Shown here one piece after another: positions 36,257 to 48,866 of a stretch of 64,000 nucleotides of DNA. Source of the stretch: Gammaproteobacteria bacterium (lineage in GTDB: Bacteria; Pseudomonadota; Gammaproteobacteria; Burkholderiales; Sulfuricellaceae); contig JAHJGO010000011.1 of the NCBI GenBank assembly GCA_018824405.1, positions 295,783 to 359,782 of the forward strand. The letters are read 5' to 3'. The notes under the pieces are model-generated. The model saw nothing but the letters and a program-made list of their open reading frames with translations. It made no database searches and had not been told where the DNA came from. A program made the translations under genes and the position numbers. Each line of letters starts with the position of its first letter. Position 1 is the stretch's first letter.

Positions 36257-36907
36257 TTAAAATGTGAAGCGTTGCGGCTGGAGTGCGTTGCGAAGCGGAG
36301 GGATGCTGGTCTCGAAAAGATCCGCGGTACGACAGGCTTCGCCAAGGCAGGAGATCAGTTTCCCTTCCATGGTCGGTGCGTCGCCCACCACCGCAAACAT
36401 CCGGCCTCCGGGCTTCAGGCTGGCGAAGAAGGCCTCGGGCAGAACGGGAACCGAGCCCGTTAGCACGATGACATCATATGGCCCATGACGGTCCCAGCCG
36501 CGCGCGGCGTCGCCCTGTTCCAGGGTGACATTATGGATGCCGTGAGCACGCAGTTTTTCCGCCGCCAGTTCCTTGAGTTCGGGAACGATTTCAATGCTGT
36601 AAACGTGCTTTGCTTCCTTAGCCAGCAGGGCGGTCATGTAGCCGCTGCCTGTGCCAACTTCCAGTACATTGTCCGTCTTCTTGATCGCCAGTTCCTGGAT
36701 AATGCGCGCTTCCATCTTGGGGGTAAGCATGACTTCACCATGTCCAAGAGGGATTTCCATATCAACAAAAGCCAGATTGCGGTAAGCAGCCGGAACGAAA
36801 TCTTCACGCCGCATTTCCAGCAGCAGATCGAGAACATGTTGGTCCAGTACATTCCATGGCCGGATTTGTTGCTCCACCATGTTGAAACGTGCTTGTTCGA
36901 TATTCAT
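36257..36907 (-). CDS. pcm: Protein-L-isoaspartate O-methyltransferase family
   Basis: 216 aa from ATG 36907 (MNIEQARFNMVEQQIRPW). SAM-dependent fold with VLEVGTGSGYMTALLA as the SAM loop. PCMT proteins repair isoaspartyl residues. This subgroup (start NMVEQQIRPW, next to rhodanese and tolC in Betaproteobacteria) is somewhat divergent, so the exact substrate is less certain. Confidence 0.9.
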   Translation of the reverse strand: MNIEQARFNMVEQQIRPWNVLDQHVLDLLLEMRREDFVPAAYRNLAFVDMEIPLGHGEVMLTPKMEARIIQELAIKKTDNVLEVGTGSGYMTALLAKEAKHVYSIEIVPELKELAAEKLRAHGIHNVTLEQGDAARGWDRHGPYDVIVLTGSVPVLPEAFFASLKPGGRMFAVVGDAPTMEGKLISCLGEACRTADLFETSIPPLRNALQPQRFTF

Positions 36908-36972
36908 AGCCACTCCGAGAGGTAACGCCATTGCTTGCAATTATTCCACAATTCCAGTAGCTTCACACAACT

Positions 36973-38983
<2,011 letters not shown>

Positions 38984-38996
38984 TTAAGAGAGCATC

Positions 38997-39821
38997 TTGG
39001 ACCTTATCCTGTTATGCAAGGCGCTCATTCTGGGCATAGTCGAGGGCCTTACTGAGTTTCTGCCTATTTCCAGCACCGGGCACCTGATTATTCTGGGTGA
39101 CCTGCTGGGTTATACGGATGAAAGCAGCAAGGTGTTCAAAATCGTCATCCAGCTTGGTGCGATTCTGGCCGTTTGCTGGGACTACCGCCAGCGCCTGTTC
39201 AAGATGCTTGCCGGGCTGAGCAGTTCGCCATCAGAGCAACGCTTCGCCAGCTTGCTGGTGATCGGTTTTCTGCCGGCGGCTGTGCTTGGATTGATGTTTT
39301 ATTCCACCATCAAGACGCTGCTGTTTAACCCCCTTACTGTTGCCACCGCGCTGGTAGTGGGCGGGATCATCATTCTTTATGTGGAAAAGCGTGCTTATTA
39401 TCCAAGCATCCACTCGGTCGATGAAATGCGCTGGCCGGACGCGCTCAAGGTGGGATTTGCGCAGGCGCTGGCGATGATTCCCGGTACCTCCCGATCGGGT
39501 GCAACCATCATGGGGGGACTGGTCTTCGGTCTGTCGCGCAAGACAGCAGCAGAGTTTTCCTTCTTTCTAGCCATTCCGACCATGTTTGCCGCCACGGCCT
39601 ACGACCTCTACAAAAACTGGGCAATGCTCCGGATAGATGATCTGCCGGTGTTTGCAACGGGATTTGTGGCAGCCTTTTTTGCCGCCATGTGGGCAGTCAA
39701 GGGTTTTATCCGCTTCATCTCCAACCACACCTTTGTCGTGTTTGCGTGGTACCGCATCGTGCTGGGTGTGGCGGTGCTGGCAACAGCCTATTCCGGCGTG
39801 GTGGACTGGTCGGTCATGTAG
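38997..39821 (+). CDS. uppP: Undecaprenyl-diphosphatase
   Basis: 274 aa from TTG 38997. Multi-pass inner-membrane protein with the two active-site blocks [17 protein letters not shown] and [14 protein letters not shown]. Recycles the C55 lipid carrier for peptidoglycan and LPS. It follows thiC by 13 bases and is probably read through from it. Its last codons form half of a perfect palindrome. Confidence 0.97.
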   Translation: MDLILLCKALILGIVEGLTEFLPISSTGHLIILGDLLGYTDESSKVFKIVIQLGAILAVCWDYRQRLFKMLAGLSSSPSEQRFASLLVIGFLPAAVLGLMFYSTIKTLLFNPLTVATALVVGGIIILYVEKRAYYPSIHSVDEMRWPDALKVGFAQALAMIPGTSRSGATIMGGLVFGLSRKTAAEFSFFLAIPTMFAATAYDLYKNWAMLRIDDLPVFATGFVAAFFAAMWAVKGFIRFISNHTFVVFAWYRIVLGVAVLATAYSGVVDWSVM

Positions 39822-39838
39822 CCCCGGGCTACATGACC
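39812..39838. terminator. 27-base perfect palindrome at the end of uppP
   Basis: GGTCATGTAGCCC and GGGCTACATGACC flank a single C; the uppP stop TAG lies inside. A second small hairpin TTCCC-GCG-GGGAA follows at 39840-39852. It lies between the convergent uppP and chpA genes, so a terminator function is likely, although there is no T-run. Confidence 0.6.
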
Positions 39839-39864
39839 ATTTCCCGCGGGGAACGTGAAGCGAG

Positions 39865-42800
39865 TTAGTGCAGGCTGCCTTTGACGAAACCTGAGATGTA
39901 TCCCAGCAGTTCTTCTTCCTGATACGGTTTGCCCAGATACACGTTGACCCCCAGTTCCTGCGCGTAGTTGCGGTGCTTTTCCGCCGTACGCGAGGTGATC
40001 ATGATGATCGGGATATGCGCGGTCTTGGCGTTGCCGCGTATGTTCTTGGTCAGTTCGAAGCCATCCATGCGCGGCATCTCGATATCCACCAGCATTACGT
40101 GTGGTGTTACGTCTTCGAGTGCCTGCAGCGCGTCCACGCCATCTTTTGCGGTGACGACCTGATATCCCTCGCGTGTCAGCAGCTTGCTGGTGATCTTGCG
40201 TACGGTGAGCGAGTCATCCACTATCATGACAACCGGCGCGGCGGCAACGAGTTGTTCGGTGACCGGTGCTGCCGATTCTGACTGCTGAGATACCAAGGCA
40301 GGAATGTCATGTCGCTGCGCGAGTTGTACTGGATTCAGAATCAGCACTATCTTGCCATTACCGAGTACCGTTGCGCCGGCGATGCCCGGCACGCGGGCCA
40401 GCTGGGGACCGATATTCTTGACCACGATTTCGCGGTTGCCGATCAGTTCATCCACATGCACGGCTACCCGCTGTGCGCCGCTGTGGAGCAGCATGATGAG
40501 GGTGTAGCGCTGTATGGCCGGGACGGATTCCATATCATCCAGCAGGCGCGGGAAATAATACAGTGGGTAGTGGTTACCCTGCCACAACACTTCCTGTTTC
40601 TGGTAAACGCCTGCCAGTGCATCTGCTTTCAGCTCCTGCACCTGGTCCACCATGGTCGACGGCAGGGCATAGACAGTGTTTCCACTACGCACCAGCACCG
40701 CCTGAGTTACTGCCAGGGTGAGGGGCAGGTAAATGCTGAAGGTCGTACCCTTGCCAGCTTCGGAAGTGGCTTCTACGCGACCACCCAAAGTGGCAATTTC
40801 ATTACGCACAACGTCCATGCCAATGCCACGCCCGGAAACCTGAGTAATCTCGGCCGCCGTGGAAAAGCCTTGAGCGAAAATCAATTCCATCAACTGGGCA
40901 GGTGTTGTTTCTGCATCTGTTGCAAGTAGGCCCTGTTCCACTGCCTTGGCACGAATTCTTTCCAGATTGATGCCACTTCCATCGTCACTCAGCGTGATCA
41001 GGATTTCGTTGCCCTCCTGACGCGCCTGGATTTCGATCGAACCTGTTTCTGTCTTGCCTGCTGCGTGGCGTTCGTCCTGACTTTCCAGGCCATGGTCAAT
41101 AGCGTTGCGCAGCAGATGTTCGAACGGTGCCGTCATTTTTTCGAGCACGCTGCGGTCAAGCTCCACCTGTTCGCCAATGATGTCAAGATTGGCGCGTTTG
41201 CCCAGTTCTTTTGAGGTCTGGCGCACGATGCGGTAGAGCCGCTCTGCGATACTGCCAAGCGGCACCATGCGGGTGCGCAGCAGTTCCTGCTGCAGTTCTT
41301 TGGTCATGCGCGATTGAGCCAGCAGGGCCGCTTCGGTTTCGTCCAGATTTTTGAGCAGGTTGTGTTGCACGCTGGCAACGTCGTTGACACTCTCCGCCAT
41401 CATGCGCGTGACTTCCTGCAAGCGGGTAAAGCGGTCAAATTCAAGCGGGTCGAAATCGGCGTCGCTTTCCCGTGCATGCGAGAGTTGCGATTGCATCTGG
41501 CTTTCAGCCTGGATCTCGATTTCGCGCAACTGATTGCGCAGACGGTTGATACTTTCGGTGAGATCGAACAGGGAGCGCTTGAAGCTCTGCATTTCTCCCT
41601 CGATACGGGAGCGGGCGATACTGACTTCACCTGCCTCGTTCACCAGTCGGTCAACGACGTCCGCACGTACCCTCAGCATGGCCTTGACCGCTGCTTCGGG
41701 TTCGGCTGCGAGCAGTGCCGCAGCTACAGTGGCAGTTATTGCGGCCGGAGTGGTTTCGGCGGCAGGAGGCTGTGCGGGAATAAATTCCTGTTCTGTGCCA
41801 TGGCGTAGATGATCGAGCACGTCGCCCATGCGATCGAATTCATTTTCCAGCGTATCGAAAAGGTCGGGAGGCAGGTGGCCTGATTCAACAGCGGCGACAA
41901 CCTGCGTTTCCATGTTGTGGGTTAGTTCGCCAAGGCGCATGGCGCCGGCCATACGGGCGCTACCCTTGATGGTATGCAGTGCACGTTGCAGATTGTTCGA
42001 GGCCTGGTTATCCGACGTGTTGGTACGCCATGCGCGCAGTTCGGTTCCGACGAGCGGGAAAAGATCCTCGGCTTCTTCCAAGAAGATGGGCAGCAGATCA
42101 GCGTCAATGTCGTCGCGGATGGCTCGTCGCTCCGGCCCGGTCTTTGTCGCTGTGTGTGTGGCAATTGGTTCATGTCGAACCGGAGTGGCATTGACAGGTG
42201 TGGCTTCCTGCAGCGCTTCAGTTGCTGCTGCAGGCTCATTAGCTGCGACTGGTGCCGTGGCTGTGCGTTCAGTCTGAGCTTTCTTTAACACGGCGTGCAG
42301 AGAACGGATCAGTTGCTTCGCGGGCCTGGGTTCTTTGTTGCCGCGAATCGTGTCGAGCATTTTATGCAACGCGGTGATGGCGTCACCCATGAGTTTGTGC
42401 TGTTTGTCTGTCAGGGGCGCGGAATGCTGGAGCAAGTCCAGCAACCACAACTCTAGCGGGAAAGCCAAGTCGGCAATAACAGGGAAGCCCACGGTGCGCG
42501 AAATACCGCACAGGGTGTGTGCAGCCCGCATAAAGTCATGCTGCACCGGAGCATCGGGGCTTTGGCTGATCGACTCGAAATTCCGCTGCAAAGTGGCTAG
42601 ATGCTGCCCTGATTCGTTAATGAAGATGTTGTAAAGAGCCGGGGGCAGGCTGACCGAACCGACAAGCACTTCGCTTTCTTCTTCCACCACTGCTGCTTCA
42701 CTCGGAGTCGACTGCTCCAGTGTCTCGACAACGGCGGGGGGGATTTCGGGTTCAGTCGGTTCTATGATGCTTGCAGGTGACTCTGCTTCGCCTTCAAATG

Positions 42801-45741
42801 TTGTTGTCTCGGGGATGGCTTCCTCAGTCAGCTCTTCAAATGGAGCTTCTACGCTATCGATCCCGGCAGTTATTTCAGCTGCTTCTTGAGTCAGATCTAA
42901 AGCGGTTTCAGGCTGTTCCAGTGGAAGCTCTTCTCGGGTCTCTGCCGTAGCGGGTGCTTGTTCTATTAGCAACTCTTCTTCAGGCAAAACTTCGTCTGCC
43001 GGCAATTCGAAGGCAGGTGTTTCTGCAGTGGGTGCTCCCTCTGTTGATGCTTCCGGTATTAATGGTGCAAATGCCTCTTCCTGGTCTTCGGGTACAGCAC
43101 TGAAGACAATTTCCTCTTCTGTTTCCGGTGCCGGAGTGGAAATTTTATCAGCGAGCGTCGCAACAATTTCGGACCCAGCAGCTTTTTCTTCTGTCAGTTC
43201 AGGCGCAACTTCTTCGCCAGGTTCTGCAATATGTACAGCAGGAGATGCTGCAGTGCCGGTTTTCAGGCGCTCGGCTTCAGCCAGAAGGTCTTCCGCCTCG
43301 ATCTTGACCGCACCATTGGCCTTAAGTGTGGAAACCCAGGCGCTGAAGCGCTCGTAAGCGTGCTCGAGCAGAGCTAGAAGTTCCGGCGTGGCATGCTTTT
43401 CATCCTGCAGCCACTTGTTCATGACTTGCTCTATACCCCAGGCGACTTCGCCCAGATCCCAAAGCCCAACCATGCGGCCACTTCCTTTGAGGGTATGGAA
43501 GCTGCGGCGCAAGGTGGTCAGTGCTTCTTTGTCGCTGGGTTGGTCATTGCAGATAGCAAGGTTTTCATTCACCGTGGCGAGTACTTCGTCAGCTTCTTCG
43601 AGGAAGATCTCGAGCATCTCAGCATCAACTGTCTCGTCCGTTTCCTGGGCAAGACGTGCTGTTTCGGCAGATGGCGCTGCGACAGCCATCTTGGGGGCAA
43701 TCAGCGCGGTGGCGGCAGCGGCCAGTTCAGCGGTGGGAGTAATCGATGCTTCCAGCAAGCTTTTGGCTTCTGTGGCTTGGGATTTGAGTTCTGCGTCGCC
43801 AACCAGTTCAGCATCCTGCTGCAGGCTGGTGAGTTGTTGTAGTAAGGCATTCCTGGACTGTTCGTCCCCAGGGTTTTGTTGCCATTGCTGGAGCAAGGCC
43901 TGAACACGTTGCTTCTGTTGGTCAAGCCCAGCTTCAACCGACGAGTCTTCGTCAGTTTCAATAGAAGGGTGATCAGAGTCTGGCGTGCCCGTGCTGCCTG
44001 CAATTTCCTTTTCAGGCTCCAGTTCTGCTGTGACCACAGACTCGGGTTTAAGCCGCGCCATCGATTCATTGATGATCTGCACCGCGTCTGTTCGGCCACG
44101 CTGGATGGATTCGACGTAAAATCCGAGACTGCTCAGGCCTTCGGCGACCTGCTCCAACTGCTCCTTCTGGGGTTCATGGTCTAACTGAGAGAAGCCGTTG
44201 ATCAGGTTTTCACATTCATCCAGCAGTTTGACAGCAGGCTCCAGCTCGAGAATTTTCAGCGCACCATAAACCTGTTTCAGGAAGGGTTTCAGGGCGGGCA
44301 GGTCATCACGCTTGGAGGTGTCGCGGAAAAAGCTGTCAAGCACCTGTTCGATGTGCTGCAGGTTGGACTGGATTTCCTGGCCGACCTGGGCCAGCAGCAG
44401 TTTTTCCTGTGCGCGGCGCGAGATTTCGTCAAGCAGTGGGATGTCTACAATTTCAACTTCATCCAGCGTGCCTTGCAGGCTTGCCTGCAGGCGCTTGGCC
44501 TGGATATCGGACTGACGGTCGAATTCATCAGTCGCCCCAAGATAATTTTCCAGGGTATTTTCAACCAACAGAAGGGTGGTGGCCATTTCCATCGCCACCA
44601 TTTCATTCATTCTGTCAGGCGATGTGGCTAACAGCTCTGCACCAGAATTAATCTGTTGCAACAGATGGTCGAGGGGCGGGTTTTCGAGAGATGGAGCTTT
44701 TTCAACCAGACGGCGTGACTGTGTGCGTAAATTGGCAAGGCTATCCGTGTTGCCGGCAGTAAATTTGAGCCAGGCGTCCTTGGCTGGGGCGAGAATATCA
44801 CGCAGCTCTCGCAAAAGCGGTTTCAAGCGCTGGTGTTCGGCTTCGGCCAGCTGTTGTTCGCTGTTGGTGTGAGGGACGTATGTCTCCAGCTCAAACAGAT
44901 TCTGGATTTCGCGAACGCGCTCGCTAACCGGTTCACTGCGGGCAACAAAATACAGCACATCGCGCAGTAATCGTTCCGCCACCTTGGGCGAACCCTCTGC
45001 AAGACGGCGAATTTGCTGATCAATACCGCCGAATAATTGTTTAACACTGATGCTGTTTTCCAGCCCCTTGTTGAGCAGGCTTTCAGTCAGGCCGAGTGCA
45101 CTCCACCAGAAGGTGCGCTGTGCAGGTACGGTTTGAGTTTGTTCGATACCGGCCAGTGCTTCATGCATGGCCTGAGGCCCTGCCGGGTCATCCGGATTGC
45201 GCAGGTAGCCGAGCAGGCCGCGCTGGTAGCGGGCGCGTTTGCTCTTGATAAAGCCAGGCAAGTCCTGAGTGTTGGGCGCTGGGGTTTCCTTGCTTTTCGG
45301 TGCACGAATGGAGAGATCTGGAAAGAAAAGTTCACTTTCACTGATTTTTTCCACGCCCCGTGCCGTAAGCAGAGCCTGATAGATGGGAAACAATCGTAGT
45401 GGCTGATCCGGCTGGCCATTGAGCAGGTCTTCCAGATATTGCGAAAGTGCGCTCATTCCCTGTTTGATGAGGTCCAGGTTGGTGCTGGAAATGGCGACCT
45501 CACGCTTTTCCATTGCGCCGACCAGTTTCTCTATGCCTTCTCCGAGACGCGCCACACCTTCCAATCCTACCATCTGGATGGCGCCGCTGACCTGGTGCAA
45601 ATGAGTCTGACACTGGCGTAGTGGTGTGCTGTCCGATGCGTCGGCGGCGAATTGAGACAGCTTTTCCCCTGCCTGATGCAGTGCCTGGTCAATTTCGCCC
45701 TTGACCCAGGTAAGTGGGCCGGTATCGAATTCAATGCTCAT
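39865..45741 (-). CDS. chpA: Hybrid CheA-type kinase of the Pil-Chp system (ChpA/PilL)
   Basis: 1958 aa. The N-terminal 600 residues hold degenerate Hpt-like repeats lacking the His-Lys pair (HLHQVSGAIQMVG, FLKQVYGALKILE). A canonical Hpt follows with His749 (FHTLKGSGR). Then come an acidic Ala/Glu/Pro linker (about 860-1020), an Hpt with Cys for Lys (HTLCGISRTVG), and a canonical Hpt with His1256 (HTIKGSARMAG). Next are the CheA dimerisation and ATPase domains (HLLRNAIDHGLES, DDGSGIN, GRGIGMDVV), a CheW domain, and a C-terminal receiver with Asp1886. It phosphorylates PilG/PilH to steer type IV pili. Last gene of pilG-H-I-J-chpA. Confidence 0.96.
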   Translation of the reverse strand: MSIEFDTGPLTWVKGEIDQALHQAGEKLSQFAADASDSTPLRQCQTHLHQVSGAIQMVGLEGVARLGEGIEKLVGAMEKREVAISSTNLDLIKQGMSALSQYLEDLLNGQPDQPLRLFPIYQALLTARGVEKISESELFFPDLSIRAPKSKETPAPNTQDLPGFIKSKRARYQRGLLGYLRNPDDPAGPQAMHEALAGIEQTQTVPAQRTFWWSALGLTESLLNKGLENSISVKQLFGGIDQQIRRLAEGSPKVAERLLRDVLYFVARSEPVSERVREIQNLFELETYVPHTNSEQQLAEAEHQRLKPLLRELRDILAPAKDAWLKFTAGNTDSLANLRTQSRRLVEKAPSLENPPLDHLLQQINSGAELLATSPDRMNEMVAMEMATTLLLVENTLENYLGATDEFDRQSDIQAKRLQASLQGTLDEVEIVDIPLLDEISRRAQEKLLLAQVGQEIQSNLQHIEQVLDSFFRDTSKRDDLPALKPFLKQVYGALKILELEPAVKLLDECENLINGFSQLDHEPQKEQLEQVAEGLSSLGFYVESIQRGRTDAVQIINESMARLKPESVVTAELEPEKEIAGSTGTPDSDHPSIETDEDSSVEAGLDQQKQRVQALLQQWQQNPGDEQSRNALLQQLTSLQQDAELVGDAELKSQATEAKSLLEASITPTAELAAAATALIAPKMAVAAPSAETARLAQETDETVDAEMLEIFLEEADEVLATVNENLAICNDQPSDKEALTTLRRSFHTLKGSGRMVGLWDLGEVAWGIEQVMNKWLQDEKHATPELLALLEHAYERFSAWVSTLKANGAVKIEAEDLLAEAERLKTGTAASPAVHIAEPGEEVAPELTEEKAAGSEIVATLADKISTPAPETEEEIVFSAVPEDQEEAFAPLIPEASTEGAPTAETPAFELPADEVLPEEELLIEQAPATAETREELPLEQPETALDLTQEAAEITAGIDSVEAPFEELTEEAIPETTTFEGEAESPASIIEPTEPEIPPAVVETLEQSTPSEAAVVEEESEVLVGSVSLPPALYNIFINESGQHLATLQRNFESISQSPDAPVQHDFMRAAHTLCGISRTVGFPVIADLAFPLELWLLDLLQHSAPLTDKQHKLMGDAITALHKMLDTIRGNKEPRPAKQLIRSLHAVLKKAQTERTATAPVAANEPAAATEALQEATPVNATPVRHEPIATHTATKTGPERRAIRDDIDADLLPIFLEEAEDLFPLVGTELRAWRTNTSDNQASNNLQRALHTIKGSARMAGAMRLGELTHNMETQVVAAVESGHLPPDLFDTLENEFDRMGDVLDHLRHGTEQEFIPAQPPAAETTPAAITATVAAALLAAEPEAAVKAMLRVRADVVDRLVNEAGEVSIARSRIEGEMQSFKRSLFDLTESINRLRNQLREIEIQAESQMQSQLSHARESDADFDPLEFDRFTRLQEVTRMMAESVNDVASVQHNLLKNLDETEAALLAQSRMTKELQQELLRTRMVPLGSIAERLYRIVRQTSKELGKRANLDIIGEQVELDRSVLEKMTAPFEHLLRNAIDHGLESQDERHAAGKTETGSIEIQARQEGNEILITLSDDGSGINLERIRAKAVEQGLLATDAETTPAQLMELIFAQGFSTAAEITQVSGRGIGMDVVRNEIATLGGRVEATSEAGKGTTFSIYLPLTLAVTQAVLVRSGNTVYALPSTMVDQVQELKADALAGVYQKQEVLWQGNHYPLYYFPRLLDDMESVPAIQRYTLIMLLHSGAQRVAVHVDELIGNREIVVKNIGPQLARVPGIAGATVLGNGKIVLILNPVQLAQRHDIPALVSQQSESAAPVTEQLVAAAPVVMIVDDSLTVRKITSKLLTREGYQVVTAKDGVDALQALEDVTPHVMLVDIEMPRMDGFELTKNIRGNAKTAHIPIIMITSRTAEKHRNYAQELGVNVYLGKPYQEEELLGYISGFVKGSLH

Positions 45742-45760
45742 GTTTTGGGCGAGCCCTTAA

Positions 45761-47896
45761 TCAGGAAAGTTTGAAGCCGGCTACTGAGCCGCGCAGGTCG
45801 GTTGCCAGCGTCGCCAGTTCACCCACGGAGACGGCGGTTTTTTTCGTGCCTTCGGTGGTCTGAACAGTGATGCTCTGGATTTCCTGCATGTTGTTGGCCA
45901 CCACGCCTGCGGCTTGAGCCTGATTCTGGGTGGCACGCGAAATGGTTTCAATCAGTTCTGCCAGATTGCGCGACACTTGACCGATCTCGTTCAGTGCCTG
46001 ACCGGCTGCGTCTGAAAGTTTTGCCCCTTCCACCACACCCTGGGTGCTCTTTTCCATGGCTGACACGGCATCCTGCGTATCGGTCTGAATGGTCTTCACA
46101 ATCGCCGATATCTGCTTGGTTGCCTCGCCGGAGCGTTCTGCCAGTCGTTGCACCTCTTCCGCAACCACTGTGAAACCGCGTCCAGCCTCGCCGGCAGAAG
46201 CCGCCTGGATGGCAGCGTTCAACGCCAGAATGTTGGTCTGTTCGGTAATGTCGGAAATCAGATCCACGATTTCGGAAATTTCCTGCGAGCTTTCGCCTAG
46301 ACGTTTGATCCGTTTCGAAGTGTCCTGAATGTGTTCACGAATCTCGTTCATGCCGGTGATGGAATTGCGCACGGCTGTGGCGCCTTTTTCCGCGGCATCC
46401 AGCGATTGTTGCGCCACGCGAGCGGATTCTGCGGCGTTGGCTGACACCTCGTTAATCGAGTGCGCCATTTGCTGCACCTGAGAAGAAGTATCCTCGATTT
46501 CCTGGGACTGTTTCTCAGCTGCTTCGAGCAACCCGCTGGAAATGCTCTGTGCTTCCTGCGATGCGTGGGTTACCTGTTCACTGGTCTTGTTGATCTCAGT
46601 GACCAGTCCACGCAGCTCATCAATGGTGTAGTTGATCGAGTCTGCAATGGCGCCGGTAATATCTTCGGTCACCTTGGCGCGCACTGTCAGATCGCCTTCT
46701 GCCAAGTCGCCCATCTCGTTCAGCAGACGCAAAATGGCTTCCTGGTTAGCCTTGTTTTCGCGCTCACTGAGCAGGGCACGTTTTTTTGCATCGTTAACGT
46801 TGATCATTCCCAACATCACCAGTGCTCCAACGGCCAGCAGACCATAAACAAAGGCCAGAACCAGCAAGCCGATGCCGCCGGCAAGTTTCTCATATTCGGC
46901 AGTGAGTTTGCGCGTGCCGTTGAGCAGTTCGTCACTACCCACGAAAATGTTGCGGCCTGCCTGCTTGGAGTTCACCAGTTCCTGCATGCTTTGGAGAATC
47001 TTATTGGAATGCCCGGAAAATTCCTTGAATGCCTCGCTGAGTTCATCCAGTTTGTCGCGAGTATCTGGATCATTTACGGCGGTCAGGCGCAGGTCTTCGC
47101 TGCCGTTGATGAGGCCACCCAGAATTTCGTTGAAGGTGTTTGCATCCTTGCCCAGCAGAAAGGCTACTTCAGGGTCGATCACGTCAGAAGAGAGCAGGGT
47201 GTTGGCGTTTTTTGCCAGGCGCTGGGTCAGCATCACCAGTTGGGAGGCAATCGATACTTCCCGTAATGGTGCGCCGGACTGGGTCAGGAGTGCAGCCACT
47301 TGTTCTGTCAATTCCAGCAGTTGAATGTTGTTGGTATTGATTGCCGCCACGCTGCGGTTCAATTCCACCAGCTTCTTTTCCTGCTTGACGATGTTATAAA
47401 TGGATTTTTCAGTTGGCTCCCACTTTTTTTGCAGGTCCTGCAGAATGGGCTGAACGGCAGTAGGTGAGGCGGGAAGACCGTCACCACCTTTCATTAATTT
47501 TTTCAGGCTCTTGTCAAACTGACCTTCACTTTCGCTCAACTGCTGGAAGGCAAGCGTGTTGCCCTGTACGGACTGCTGCACACCCTTGGCAATCCGCTGC
47601 GAAAGCATCTGCATCTCCGTGGAGATAGCAACATATTCGGAGTTTCGACCCACCTTCACGGTGTTGTAGACCAAAGTTGCGACAGCCAGGATGAGGAAGA
47701 CCGCCAGTGTCGAAACCGAAATAAGATACTGTTTTTCGATCGGAAGATGGCCAATGATCGGCACGCTTCCGGGTTCCTTGCCTGAGAGGTTGCGCAGCCC
47801 CTGGAGGATCATGGTCGTATGCATTGGCGATTCGCCGGTACTTTTGGTTTTCCCTTTGTCTTTCCAGAACATCAGATTTTCTACTTTGAAAGCCAT
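45761..47896 (-). CDS. pilJ: Twitching motility chemoreceptor PilJ
   Basis: 711 aa. Membrane helix 1 near residue 55 ([19 protein letters not shown]), a periplasmic domain of about 280 residues with the PilJ-type four-helix bundle, and helix 2 near 350 ([19 protein letters not shown]). HAMP and the MCP tip [20 protein letters not shown] follow. Signals surface or pilus-related input to ChpA via PilI. The QAAS variant of the usual EAAR tip is typical of PilJ. Confidence 0.96.
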   Translation of the reverse strand: MAFKVENLMFWKDKGKTKSTGESPMHTTMILQGLRNLSGKEPGSVPIIGHLPIEKQYLISVSTLAVFLILAVATLVYNTVKVGRNSEYVAISTEMQMLSQRIAKGVQQSVQGNTLAFQQLSESEGQFDKSLKKLMKGGDGLPASPTAVQPILQDLQKKWEPTEKSIYNIVKQEKKLVELNRSVAAINTNNIQLLELTEQVAALLTQSGAPLREVSIASQLVMLTQRLAKNANTLLSSDVIDPEVAFLLGKDANTFNEILGGLINGSEDLRLTAVNDPDTRDKLDELSEAFKEFSGHSNKILQSMQELVNSKQAGRNIFVGSDELLNGTRKLTAEYEKLAGGIGLLVLAFVYGLLAVGALVMLGMINVNDAKKRALLSERENKANQEAILRLLNEMGDLAEGDLTVRAKVTEDITGAIADSINYTIDELRGLVTEINKTSEQVTHASQEAQSISSGLLEAAEKQSQEIEDTSSQVQQMAHSINEVSANAAESARVAQQSLDAAEKGATAVRNSITGMNEIREHIQDTSKRIKRLGESSQEISEIVDLISDITEQTNILALNAAIQAASAGEAGRGFTVVAEEVQRLAERSGEATKQISAIVKTIQTDTQDAVSAMEKSTQGVVEGAKLSDAAGQALNEIGQVSRNLAELIETISRATQNQAQAAGVVANNMQEIQSITVQTTEGTKKTAVSVGELATLATDLRGSVAGFKLS

Positions 47897-47933
47897 TGCC
47901 TTATCTCCATCCCTCGTGTTTTCTTGGGTGCTA

Positions 47934-48455
47934 CTATCGTCCTGCCTGCAGGAAACCCTGGTCGCTGACCAGGGCCTGGATGTTCAATTCTTTCCAGTGC
48001 CGTCCGTCGGCATCTGAAAATTCAGCGCTTACCCAGGGAGCGGCATCGCTACTCTTTTCCATGGGTTGTAGCTGGTCCGCGTGACGCAGGCCCAGTAGCC
48101 GATTGACCAGCAGTCCGGAATTCACCAGAAATCTGGCATTGGCCAAAATCAAGCGTTTTTCGGCGCCACCGGAAACTGCTTCGCCGCCACAGAAGGCGGA
48201 AAAGTCTACTACACTGTAAAGATTGCCCCGGATGTTGGCTACCCCGGCAAACCAGGGCTGGGAATGTGGTACCCGCGCAAGTTCAGGCGGCGGGATCACT
48301 TCGCCCACGTCAGCCAGATCCACCAGCCAGTATTGATCGCCTACTTGCAGGCCAAGTTTTGATGCCGCCTGAATCTCGCCTCCCTGGGCGATGGCCTGCA
48401 GCTTGGCAACTACACCTTGCTGGTATTCGCGCAAACTGATTTTTCTGCGTGCCAT
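47934..48455 (-). CDS. pilI: CheW-like adaptor PilI
   Basis: 173 aa single CheW domain ([20 protein letters not shown], then [21 protein letters not shown]). Couples PilJ to ChpA. It lies between pilH and pilJ with gaps of 21 and 37 bases. Confidence 0.94.
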   Translation of the reverse strand: MARRKISLREYQQGVVAKLQAIAQGGEIQAASKLGLQVGDQYWLVDLADVGEVIPPPELARVPHSQPWFAGVANIRGNLYSVVDFSAFCGGEAVSGGAEKRLILANARFLVNSGLLVNRLLGLRHADQLQPMEKSSDAAPWVSAEFSDADGRHWKELNIQALVSDQGFLQAGR

Positions 48456-48476
48456 GTTGGACCGCTTTCCTTTGAT

Positions 48477-48842
48477 TTAGCCGAGCGCTGAAATTTTGTT
48501 CAGCAATTCGGCCTGGTCAACCGGTTTTGTAACGTAATCCTTTGCGCCCTGGCGCATGGCCCAAACCTTGTCCGTTTCCTGGCCTTTGGTGGTGCACATG
48601 ATGACGGGTATGTGTTTGGTTTCCTCGTCCTTGGTGATTGCGCGGGTTGCCTGGAAGCCGTTGAGGCCGGGCATTACCACGTCCATGATGATGAGGTCGG
48701 GCTTTTCCTGCTTGGCTTTGCCCAGCGCTTCTTCACCATTTTCGGCGAGTACCACCTGATAACCCTCTTTGATTAGCAGTCCGCTGAGGAAGTGACGCTC
48801 GGTGGGGGAGTCGTCTACGAGCAGAATTTTTTTGATAGCCAT
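48477..48842 (-). CDS. pilH: Response regulator PilH
   Basis: 121 aa stand-alone receiver; phosphoacceptor Asp54 (LIIMDVVMPGLNG), acidic DD at 10-11, Lys in VTKPVD. PilH opposes PilG, linked to pilus retraction in known systems. Confidence 0.95.
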   Translation of the reverse strand: MAIKKILLVDDSPTERHFLSGLLIKEGYQVVLAENGEEALGKAKQEKPDLIIMDVVMPGLNGFQATRAITKDEETKHIPVIMCTTKGQETDKVWAMRQGAKDYVTKPVDQAELLNKISALG

Positions 48843-48866
48843 GATCTTAACCTTTTAAAACGAAAA

